From assembly GCA_965365445.1 (NCBI GenBank), contig CBDUBS010000047.1:1-22151 (forward strand): a DNA stretch of 22,151 bases, written 5' to 3'. The notes below the pieces were generated by a model. The model did not search any database. It saw only the letters and a list, made by a program, of their open reading frames with translations, and was not told where the DNA came from. This document shows, piece by piece, positions 1-6,757 of this stretch. The position numbers and the translations under genes are program-made. Source of the DNA: CBDUBS01 sp965365445. Lineage in GTDB: Bacteria > Bacteroidota > Rhodothermia > Rhodothermales > DASSAV01. Positions within the stretch are counted from its first letter, which is position 1. Every line of letters starts with the position of its first letter.

Positions 1-1912
1 GCACATCCGGCGCGAAAAAGCCACGTCCAACATCTGCACGGCCCAGGTGCTTCTGGCCGGGATGGCCGGTATGTATGCCGTCTACCACGGACCCCGGGGC
101 ATCCGCCGTATCGCCGGGCGCGTTCATCACCTTACCCGGGTCCTCGCGGAAGGCCTGAAACGCCTCGGCTACACGATCCGGCACGACGACTTCTTCGATA
201 CCCTCCGGGTCGAGGCATCCAACCGCGACTCCGGCGCCGTACTCGAAAAAGCGGAGCGGGCCCGGATCAACCTGCGCACTTTCGCCGACGGCTCCCTCGG
301 GGTGTCGCTCGACGAGGCAACCAGCCGGGACGACCTGGATCTGCTCCTGTACTGCTTCGGCGCGGAGCAGGGTGATCGATCCGTAGCCGGAGAGCTGGCC
401 CGAGATATGGAGCCGGGCTATTTCGGCAACATGCGGCGCCTGTCGGCCTACCTCGAACATCCGGTTTTCAATACGTACCACTCCGAAACGGAGATGATGC
501 GCTACCTGCAAGGGCTGGCCGCACGCGATCTCTCGCTCACGACGAGCATGATCCCGTTGGGCTCCTGCACGATGAAACTCAATGCCGCCGCCGAGCTCAT
601 GACGATCACGATGCCGGAGTTCAATCGCATCCATCCCTTCGTGCCCCGGGAGCAGGTGGAGGGCTACTGCATCATCATCGAGGAGCTGCAAGCCTGGCTG
701 GCCGAAATAACCGGATTTGCCCGCGTTTCCGTACAACCCAACTCGGGCGCTACGGGCGAATACGCCGGCCTTCTAGTCATCCGGGCCTATCATGAATCCC
801 GGGGGGAAGGCCATCGAAACGTGTGCCTCATACCGGCCTCTGCCCACGGAACCAACCCGGCCAGCGCCGTGATGGCCTCCATGCAGGTTGTGACCGTAAA
901 AACGGATGCCGGCGGCAACGTCGATACCGACGATCTGCGGGAAAAAGCGCTCCGGTACCGGGATCGGCTCGCCGCGCTCATGATCACGTATCCCTCCACG
1001 CACGGGGTATTCGAAAAAGGCATCCGGCAGATCTGCGAGCTCATCCACGAGAACGGCGGACAGGTGTACATGGATGGAGCCAACATGAATGCCCAGGTAG
1101 GTCTGTGCCGCCCGGGCGAGTTCGGCGCCGACGTATGCCACCTGAACCTGCATAAAACCTTTGCCATACCCCACGGCGGCGGTGGTCCCGGCGTCGGACC
1201 CATCGGGGTGGCCCCCCATCTGGCGGCTTTTCTGCCCGGGCATCCCCTTGTGCCCACGGGCGGTGAAAAAGCAATCGGCCCGGTGGCGGCCGCTCCGTAC
1301 GGCAGCGCCAACATCCTGCTCATTTCGTGGGCCTACATCGCCATGATGGGCGCCGAAGGGCTTACCCGGGCCACCCGGATCGCCATCCTGAACGCCAACT
1401 ACCTCGCCGCACGCCTCGATGGAGAATACGACGTACTCTACCGGGGTGAACAGGGCCGCGTAGCCCACGAATTCATCCTCGATCTGCGGCCGTTCCGAAA
1501 CGCCGACGTCAGCGAGCGCGACGTGGCGAAACGGCTGATGGACTACAGCTACCACGCTCCTACCGTCTCTTTCCCGGTAGCCGGCACCCTGATGGTCGAA
1601 CCGACCGAAAGCGAGTCGAAGGCGGAGCTCGATCGGTTCGTAGAGGCCATGCTGGCCATACGAAACGAAATCCGGGAGGTGGAACGCGGAGAAGCCGACC
1701 GCACCCGGAACGTCCTGAAGAACGCGCCCCATACGGCCGCATGGGTGCTTTCCGAGGGTTGGGATGAAACCTACTCCCGGGAAAAAGCGGCCTTCCCGCT
1801 TCCGGTGTTGCACGAGCGCAAGTTCTGGCCCTACGCCCGCCGCATCGACGATGCCTATGGCGACCGCAACCTGATATGCGCGTGCCCGCCGATGGAAGCT
1901 TATGCCATTTAG
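1..1912 (+). CDS. gcvP: Glycine dehydrogenase (decarboxylating), P-protein, 3' part only
   Basis: Truncated at the left edge; the reading frame is open from base 2 and stops with TAG at 1910-1912, giving about 636 visible residues. The P-protein of the glycine cleavage system decarboxylates glycine with PLP and passes the aminomethyl group to the lipoylated H-protein in the cytoplasm. The PLP-lysine motif NLHKTFAIPHGGGGPG is present, with the Schiff-base lysine codon at 1154-1156. Other family landmarks are SMIPLGSCTMKLNAAAE (from about 551), NSGATGEYAGL and SAHGTNPASA. The visible part is longer than a stand-alone GcvPB subunit and includes sequence upstream of the GcvPB-like core, so this is the fused single-chain form. 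The GTG at 47 is internal, because conserved sequence (IRREKATSNICTAQ) lies before it. No glycine riboswitch can be assessed, since the 5' end lies outside the window. Confidence 0.97.
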   Translation, partial: HIRREKATSNICTAQVLLAGMAGMYAVYHGPRGIRRIAGRVHHLTRVLAEGLKRLGYTIRHDDFFDTLRVEASNRDSGAVLEKAERARINLRTFADGSLGVSLDEATSRDDLDLLLYCFGAEQGDRSVAGELARDMEPGYFGNMRRLSAYLEHPVFNTYHSETEMMRYLQGLAARDLSLTTSMIPLGSCTMKLNAAAELMTITMPEFNRIHPFVPREQVEGYCIIIEELQAWLAEITGFARVSVQPNSGATGEYAGLLVIRAYHESRGEGHRNVCLIPASAHGTNPASAVMASMQVVTVKTDAGGNVDTDDLREKALRYRDRLAALMITYPSTHGVFEKGIRQICELIHENGGQVYMDGANMNAQVGLCRPGEFGADVCHLNLHKTFAIPHGGGGPGVGPIGVAPHLAAFLPGHPLVPTGGEKAIGPVAAAPYGSANILLISWAYIAMMGAEGLTRATRIAILNANYLAARLDGEYDVLYRGEQGRVAHEFILDLRPFRNADVSERDVAKRLMDYSYHAPTVSFPVAGTLMVEPTESESKAELDRFVEAMLAIRNEIREVERGEADRTRNVLKNAPHTAAWVLSEGWDETYSREKAAFPLPVLHERKFWPYARRIDDAYGDRNLICACPPMEAYAI

Positions 1913-1959
1913 TAGGCTCGTTACTGCCTCAGAAACGCCTGACTCAACCGGTTACATAC

Positions 1960-2325
1960 ATGATGACATGGATCTGGGTACTCATTCCCCTGGCGGCCAT
2001 ACTGGTTGGCGCCTTCAAGGAGTGGCTGAAGTTTCAGGAAAAGCAGCAACAAATCGGCGACTCGACCCGCTTGCTGGAAAACGCCGCCGCCGGACTCAAG
2101 GACCAGCTCGCCGAGATGGAAGCGCGAGCGGCTTCCCTGGATCGCCGGGTCCGCAACCTGGAAGCCATCGTGACGGGTGAAGTATGGGATACCCTGCACG
2201 ACGATGCCCTCGCTCCCGCAGAAAAGGAAAAACGGTTGGCCCGGGCTCGCCTGGATCTGTACGACCCCGACGAAGAAACCGACGCCCGTAAACTCGAGCA
2301 ACTGGCCCGTCGCCTGCGCGAATGA
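1960..2325 (+). CDS. Small membrane-anchored coiled-coil protein (PspB-like architecture)
   Basis: This gene encodes 121 residues. I chose the ATG at 1960 (followed at once by another at 1963) because the hydrophobic segment begins there; the upstream in-frame sequence overlaps gcvP. Residues 3-19 form one transmembrane helix (WIWVLIPLAAILVGAF). A long charged helix rich in E, Q, K, R and L follows (about 20-70, likely coiled coil) and then an acidic/basic tail. The layout resembles phage-shock protein B, a short inner-membrane protein with a cytoplasmic coiled coil, but it is longer than typical PspB and I see no PspA or PspC nearby. It starts 47 bp after gcvP, so it may be read through from it. 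No clear Shine-Dalgarno is visible. The function is unknown; a PspB-like or membrane-scaffold role is only inferred from the architecture. Confidence 0.75.
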   Translation: MMTWIWVLIPLAAILVGAFKEWLKFQEKQQQIGDSTRLLENAAAGLKDQLAEMEARAASLDRRVRNLEAIVTGEVWDTLHDDALAPAEKEKRLARARLDLYDPDEETDARKLEQLARRLRE

Positions 2326-2428
2326 CACGGCAAGTTGTCACGATTCCGCTTCCATCGTTTCATTTGCTTCCGGGAATGCCGATGTTCATTCCCTCTGTTC
2401 CCTTCGTCTCCATTACAACCACCGATCG

Positions 2429-3826
2429 ATGAAACTGACCTTCTGGGGCGCCGCACAGACTGTAACCGGTTCCAAACACCTGGTGGAGCTGGATAACGGA
2501 AAAAAATTACTTCTGGATTGCGGGATGACCCAGGGCCGACGCGCCGAAGCCGACCGGCTGAACCGGGAGTTGCCCTTTGAGGCCGCCTCCATAGACGCCG
2601 TCCTGCTTTCCCACGCCCACATCGATCACTCGGGATTGTTGCCCAAACTCTGGAAGGAAGGGTTCCGCGGGCCCATCTACGCCACACACGCCACCTACAG
2701 CCTGTGCGGCCTCATGCTTCTCGATAGCGGCTACATTCAGGAGAAAGACGTCGAGTTCGTAAACAAACTCCACCGCAAACGAGGCAAACCCCCGGTTTCG
2801 CCCCTCTACACCGTCGATGACGCCCGGCAGGTGCTCGACCAGTTCGTAGGCGTCTCCTACCGCCGTCCGTTTTCGCCCGTTGAAGGGGTGACGGTCGAGT
2901 ATCGGGATGCGGGTCACATTCTCGGCTCGGCTACCATGGTGCTGACCATACGGGAGGGCGCTCAAACGAAGCGGCTCGGGTTTACGGGGGATCTCGGCAA
3001 CCCCAACCGGCCCATCCTGCGGGATCCCCAGCCCATGCTCGATTGCGACTACCTGATATCGGAGTCAACCTATGGCGGCGAAGTGCACGAGCCGGCCGAT
3101 AAATCCAGGGACCGCCTCAACGAAGTCATCCACCGCACGAGCGCCCGAGGGGGCAAGATCATCATCCCCTCCTTCGCCGTCGGACGCACACAGGAAATCG
3201 TGTACGCCCTGGATCAGCTCGCCCACGACGGACGCCTCCCTCCCATCCCGATGTTCGTCGATAGCCCGCTCGCCGTCAATGCCACCAGCGTCTACCTGGC
3301 TCACCAGGAGTGTTACGACGAGGAGTTGCTCCAGTACATGCGTACCGACGAAAATCCCTTCGGCTTCGACCGGCTGACGTACGTGCGCGACGTGGAAAAA
3401 TCGAAATCGCTCAACGACAGCCGTATGCCGATGCTCATCATATCGGCCTCCGGCATGTGCGAGGCGGGCCGGATTCTCCACCACCTGCGCAACAACATCG
3501 AGGACCCGCGCAACACCGTCATGATTGTCGGCTACTGCGCCGATCATACCCTCGGCAAGCGCATCGTGGACCGGCAACCGGTCGTGCGTATCTTCGGCGA
3601 GGAACACCAGTTACGCGCCGAGGTGGTCGTGATGAACAGCTACTCGGCGCACGCCGATGAGCCCGGCTTGCTCGACTTCATCGGCAAACTCGACCGCCAA
3701 CGGTTGCAACGCCTCTTCCTTGTACACGGCGAACCCCGGCGGCAGCAGAAATTCAAAACCGCGCTGGAAGGAGCCGGATACCGCCATATCGAAATCCCCG
3801 AGCATGGACACTCGGTTACGCTATGA
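2429..3826 (+). CDS. MBL-fold beta-CASP nuclease (RNA-processing exonuclease/endonuclease family)
   Basis: This gene encodes 465 residues starting at ATG 2429 (MKLTFWGAAQTVTGS), the usual first strand of this family; longer in-frame extensions upstream are not conserved-looking. The metallo-beta-lactamase zinc motif is HAHIDH (residues 62-67). Further metal or fold motifs are AGHILGSA (H163) and FTGDLG (D188), then SESTYG (211-216). The beta-CASP region includes PSFAVGRTQEIVYAL. The C-terminal RMMBL part carries SYSAHADE and LVHGEP. Proteins of this kind (the CPSF73/YsH1-like group) cut or trim RNA with two zinc ions. There is no N-terminal KH domain, unlike the archaeal CPSF homologues. It stops 2 bp before the stop of the convergent transglycosylase gene, so no separate terminator fits between them. 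The exact substrate is unknown. Confidence 0.93.
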   Translation: MKLTFWGAAQTVTGSKHLVELDNGKKLLLDCGMTQGRRAEADRLNRELPFEAASIDAVLLSHAHIDHSGLLPKLWKEGFRGPIYATHATYSLCGLMLLDSGYIQEKDVEFVNKLHRKRGKPPVSPLYTVDDARQVLDQFVGVSYRRPFSPVEGVTVEYRDAGHILGSATMVLTIREGAQTKRLGFTGDLGNPNRPILRDPQPMLDCDYLISESTYGGEVHEPADKSRDRLNEVIHRTSARGGKIIIPSFAVGRTQEIVYALDQLAHDGRLPPIPMFVDSPLAVNATSVYLAHQECYDEELLQYMRTDENPFGFDRLTYVRDVEKSKSLNDSRMPMLIISASGMCEAGRILHHLRNNIEDPRNTVMIVGYCADHTLGKRIVDRQPVVRIFGEEHQLRAEVVVMNSYSAHADEPGLLDFIGKLDRQRLQRLFLVHGEPRRQQKFKTALEGAGYRHIEIPEHGHSVTL

Positions 3827-3828
3827 CG

Positions 3829-5583
3829 CTAGCGGTCCCGCAGTTTGGCCGCATGAGCCGTGCGGGCGCGGGCAAGGCTCTCCCAGGGAGCCGATTGCCA
3901 GATCCGGTCGTGCGTTTTGATGATCTCGTACTGCATCTTGCGGTACGGCGTCGGGTTCTCCTGAAGCAGGGTCTGGAACCGGGCCCGCAGTTCGGCGAGC
4001 CGGCTGCGCGCCCGCGACGTAAACCCGAAGCGCCCGATTTCTTCAACCAGGCCGTCATACTCGCGGTCCCATCGGGTGATGTCGCCCGGCGCCGGCCGGA
4101 ACGCATCCGCATCGAAACGGAACGTTTCGTCCGCATCGAGCACGTCCAGGCCGTCGTCGGCAAGCGCCTCCGATCCGCCCAGCGGCAGGAAGAACCGTAC
4201 CGGCGCTCCCTTCACCGAGGATACGAACCGCACGTCCCCGCGCACCGGCGCGGCATCGCCTTTCCCCACCGGCAGGGCAATGTGCGGGTTGAGCGCCCGG
4301 AACCGCTCGTACAGGCCGTCCTGTTCGTCGAGCGTGCCCCACTGAAGCCGCCGGTCGTGCCGACCGAGCGCTTGCAGGATACGGCTCAGGGCCAGCGTCT
4401 TGCCGGGCCGCAACTGAACCCGCTCGGCGGGCTGCGTCAGGGTGGTATCAATTGTGGCTTCCTCTACGGCTTTCAGCGATCCATAAATGGAGGGCACATA
4501 GCCGCGCGAGTAGGAGCCGAACGAAGATCCGGAGGAGACCGTCTCGAACCCGTCGGTGAGCGCCCAGATGTACGCATCTACGACGGTAGACGAAGGCCCG
4601 GCTCCCCCGGAGCGCAGCTCCAGAAACCGTTCGTAGATTTTGAAAATATTACCCGGTCCGGCATGATAGGCCGAAATGCCGGGGATCTCGTGCCCCACCG
4701 AGTTGATGTACCCTTTGAGGGTAGCGAATGCCGCCGGCATGGTCAGCAGCGGGTGCCATTCCTCCACCACGTTGATGGATGCCCCGGAACCGGTCCGCAG
4801 GGTATAGCGGTGGATGTCGTTCTGGCGCAGCACGGACGGCATCATCTGGTACCGGCTCCGGGCCCCGGCGGAGGATACGACCCGGTCCCGGTTGAAGGTC
4901 TCAACCGTACCGATCTCGGTAGCCATCAGGCTCAGGCCGAGCATCCGGGCCAGCCGCATCTCATATTCGATCGTCGGCAGTTCGGCGGCGCGTGCTTCCC
5001 ATACCTCATCCTTCCGGCCCCATCGCACCGATACCATGCCTTCCGGAACCCCTCTCGCATTGTACTTTTCGATGAGTTCGCGGGTCACCAGACGGCGTTT
5101 GCGGTCGTTCTCGGCCCAGTCGGCCCGGCCCTCCCGCTCGAACCGGTTTCGCTCGGCTTCCATGGAGTAAACCTCCAGGATTTTGCCGTTGCGCTTGTCG
5201 ATGACGCGCAGGGTAAAGTTGTCGTCAACCCCCTGCCGCTGGATGTACAGCGCGAGCAGTTCCCGAAAAGCCTCGATCCGCTTCCCGACCGAGCTGCTGT
5301 TGTCCCCCAGCAGCGACCCGGAGAGGTAGGGCCGATACATGAGGTCGGGATGCAGGTCGTGATCTTTGAAACGCAGGGTGCGGTCCGCGCCCGAACGTTG
5401 TCCGGAAGCCGCGGAGACCTCGCTTACCGGTCTCGCCGCCCCCCAGCCCCGCTGGGCCAGCGCATCGGCGGGCCGCATAAGCATCGCCGCGAGGGCGATC
5501 GAAAACAAAACAATGCCCGTGGCTGCCGTTCCGAGCGCCTTCGGAACAGGTCGATCCGTGTCGTTGCGAACAATCATCCTCAT
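3829..5583 (-). CDS. Secreted SLT-type lytic transglycosylase-like protein
   Basis: This gene encodes 584 residues with start ATG at 5583; a second in-frame ATG lies two codons later. Residues 19-36 are hydrophobic and end in ADALA|QRG, a good signal-peptidase I site near residue 43, so the protein is exported. A GH23/SLT core is visible: VETFNRDRVVSSAGARSRYQMMP (catalytic Glu most likely E228) and YHAGPGN (306-312), which match the family's E-x-F, SxxGAxGxMQxMP and YNAGPGN signatures. The core is divergent: the usual G-L-M-Q is S-R-Y-Q, and about 60 residues separate the two motifs. Residues 1-200 and about 330-584 match nothing I recognise; the C-terminal third is rich in R and E. Family enzymes cleave the MurNAc-GlcNAc bond of peptidoglycan. 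It lies 168 bp downstream of a SPOR lipoprotein gene on the same strand, which fits a cell-wall role. Confidence 0.82.
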   Translation of the reverse strand: MRMIVRNDTDRPVPKALGTAATGIVLFSIALAAMLMRPADALAQRGWGAARPVSEVSAASGQRSGADRTLRFKDHDLHPDLMYRPYLSGSLLGDNSSSVGKRIEAFRELLALYIQRQGVDDNFTLRVIDKRNGKILEVYSMEAERNRFEREGRADWAENDRKRRLVTRELIEKYNARGVPEGMVSVRWGRKDEVWEARAAELPTIEYEMRLARMLGLSLMATEIGTVETFNRDRVVSSAGARSRYQMMPSVLRQNDIHRYTLRTGSGASINVVEEWHPLLTMPAAFATLKGYINSVGHEIPGISAYHAGPGNIFKIYERFLELRSGGAGPSSTVVDAYIWALTDGFETVSSGSSFGSYSRGYVPSIYGSLKAVEEATIDTTLTQPAERVQLRPGKTLALSRILQALGRHDRRLQWGTLDEQDGLYERFRALNPHIALPVGKGDAAPVRGDVRFVSSVKGAPVRFFLPLGGSEALADDGLDVLDADETFRFDADAFRPAPGDITRWDREYDGLVEEIGRFGFTSRARSRLAELRARFQTLLQENPTPYRKMQYEIIKTHDRIWQSAPWESLARARTAHAAKLRDR

Positions 5584-5751
5584 ACCGGCTCACGCTTCCG
5601 ACGTGGGTGCAATGAAAAGGCTTACCGCCTGTTTCCGAGTAACCTGTTAAACGCGCTCCTCCACGTTGGTGTCCCGCCCTGCAAAGCAAAAGCCCTGGGG
5701 GAAAGGAGTGCATTTATTATCCATACAGGGAGAAAAAATCGTGCCTTATCC

Positions 5752-6201
5752 CTACCGGATAACGGTCACGGTGTCGGGCACGATGATGGCATTCGGATAC
5801 CGGGACGTCAGAGCGACTCGGGCGCGTTCGGCTTCATCCCGCGAGGCGAAATCCCCGATCCGAACCCGGTAGTAGGGTTGTCGCCAGTCGATGTATACGG
5901 CCGGTCCTCCATCCCCGAGCCCTTTTGGACGCCGGGAAGCCGGCAAGGTTTTCCACCAGGCGGCTACCCGTTCCCCTTCTTGCTCGGCGGCCGTTTTTTC
6001 AGTCGTGTTTTGTACCTGTATCCGGAAGCCCTGCATCGTCACCCGGCGAGGAGCGGCCGGTTTCGTGGCGGCCGGTTTGCTGTCGGCAGGCCGGGCCTTG
6101 GTCCGCTCGGTGGTTCGCTCGGGCTCCTTGCTCGTTTCTTTCGGGCCCGAGCAGGCCGGAAGCAGCATCAAAAGGAATAGGAAAGCAAAGGGTATCCGCA
6201 T
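5752..6201 (-). CDS. SPOR-domain lipoprotein
   Basis: This gene encodes 149 residues. The N-terminus is a lipoprotein signal peptide, MRIPFAFLFLLMLLPAC, with lipobox LPAC and lipidated Cys17. A 35-40 residue linker rich in P, K, T, E and R follows. From about residue 53 a SPOR-like domain is seen: GFRIQVQNTTEKTAAEQ, YYRVRIGDFASRDEAERAR and NAIIVPDTVTVIR. The Y-x-V-R-I-G-x-F pattern and the preceding F-x-I-Q-V repeat are characteristic. SPOR domains bind peptidoglycan stripped of stem peptides, often at division sites. The following gene on the strand is a lytic transglycosylase, whose products create such denuded glycan, so the two may act together (inference). The promoter must lie in 6202-6280, divergent from the btuB leader. 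Confidence 0.88.
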   Translation of the reverse strand: MRIPFAFLFLLMLLPACSGPKETSKEPERTTERTKARPADSKPAATKPAAPRRVTMQGFRIQVQNTTEKTAAEQEGERVAAWWKTLPASRRPKGLGDGGPAVYIDWRQPYYRVRIGDFASRDEAERARVALTSRYPNAIIVPDTVTVIR

Positions 6202-6280
6202 GAGCGTTCACTTGAATGAATGGGAAGCCTACCGGATCGGGGCAACGAGGTCTTACCCGAACGGGAGGTGCTAAAATAAT

Positions 6281-6304
6281 GCGGCCGGCGCCGGTCGCCT
6301 TTTT
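6281..6304 (+). terminator. Isolated GC-rich hairpin with T-tract between divergent genes
   Basis: Bases 6281-6288 (GCGGCCGG) pair with 6291-6298 (CCGGTCGC) with one G-T wobble, followed by five Ts at 6300-6304. Upstream is an A-rich stretch (AAAATAAT). No + strand gene ends here. It may stop antisense transcripts coming from the SPOR gene or insulate the btuB leader, or belong to an unseen short RNA. The tight central loop means the innermost pairs probably open. Confidence 0.45.
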
Positions 6305-6363
6305 CGATCCGGTAACGTATTGGTTGGCTCCGGAATATTCTCGAACAAACCGCATTCTGCCGC

Positions 6364-6390
6364 TTGGATTTTCCGGCAGCACCCTATACC
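6364..6390 (+). promoter_or_regulatory. Candidate sigma70-like promoter for the btuB leader
   Basis: TTGGAT at 6364-6369 and TATACC at 6385-6390 are separated by 15 bp, with transcription expected to begin shortly before the riboswitch. The spacing is short and promoters in this phylum can differ from the sigma70 consensus, so this is a weak call based on position as much as on sequence. Confidence 0.25.
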
Positions 6391-6414
6391 TTCACAACCG
6401 TTCTTTCCCATACG

Positions 6415-6668
6415 CCTCTGGTTCCATATCCCGAACGACGGGAGGATCAATAGAGAATCCGGTGAAGCGCACCTGCCGCGCCATTCCGGAGCTGTACCCG
6501 CAACTGTAAACCGTTCGTGGAGTGCAGGCGATGATGAAATCGGCCACTGCTTCTGCTTCAGAAGTGGGAAGGACGGATTCGGAGCCCGCACCCAGTCTCG
6601 ACGCGAGAGCACGGTAAGCCAGGAGAACTGCCAGAGCGCGTGATGCCGGTTACCTCCGGGAACAGAGG
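6415..6668 (+). ncRNA. Cobalamin riboswitch aptamer
   Basis: The conserved core is present in order: GAATCCGGTGAAG (6455-6467), CCGGAGCTG continuing to GCTGTACCCGCAACTGTAA (6491-6509), and the B12 box AGCCAGGAGAACTGCC (6617-6632). These match the AdoCbl-type cobalamin aptamer. The boundaries are set by a P1 helix visible in the sequence: 6415-6425 (CCTCTGGTTCC) pairs with 6659-6668 (GGAACAGAGG), ten pairs with a single bulged G at 6421. It precedes btuB, the classic target, and should lower uptake-gene expression when cobalamin is plentiful. The region between 6510 and 6610 is the variable arm. Confidence 0.95.
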
Positions 6669-6756
6669 TCCGAGGCGTACCATGCTCGCGCAGGGTTTTT
6701 CCCGAAACCGCGGCAGAGCGGCGGCCCGGACTTCGTAATAGAGGTCGGGGCTTTTT
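6665..6756 (+). promoter_or_regulatory. Riboswitch expression platform: antiterminator and terminator
   Basis: A terminator hairpin pairs 6724-6733 with 6742-6751 (nine pairs around one G-G mismatch) and is followed by TTTTT at 6752-6756, one base before the btuB ATG. An alternative helix pairs 6665-6672 (GAGGTCCG) with 6727-6734 (CGGACTTC), eight pairs including one G-T. It uses four bases of the aptamer P1 3' strand (6665-6668) and most of the terminator's 5' arm. The two states therefore exclude each other: ligand-bound P1 favours the terminator, free RNA favours the antiterminator. The 3' arm also covers the only SD-like stretch (GAGG 6741-6744), so translation could be affected as well. 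Confidence 0.75.
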
Positions 6757-6757
6757 C

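Noticed and set aside
3823..6180. A 785-codon open frame on the + strand
   Set aside because: It lies opposite the transglycosylase and SPOR genes, which have signal peptides and family motifs; its translation is proline/arginine-rich with no domain pattern. A GC-rich shadow.
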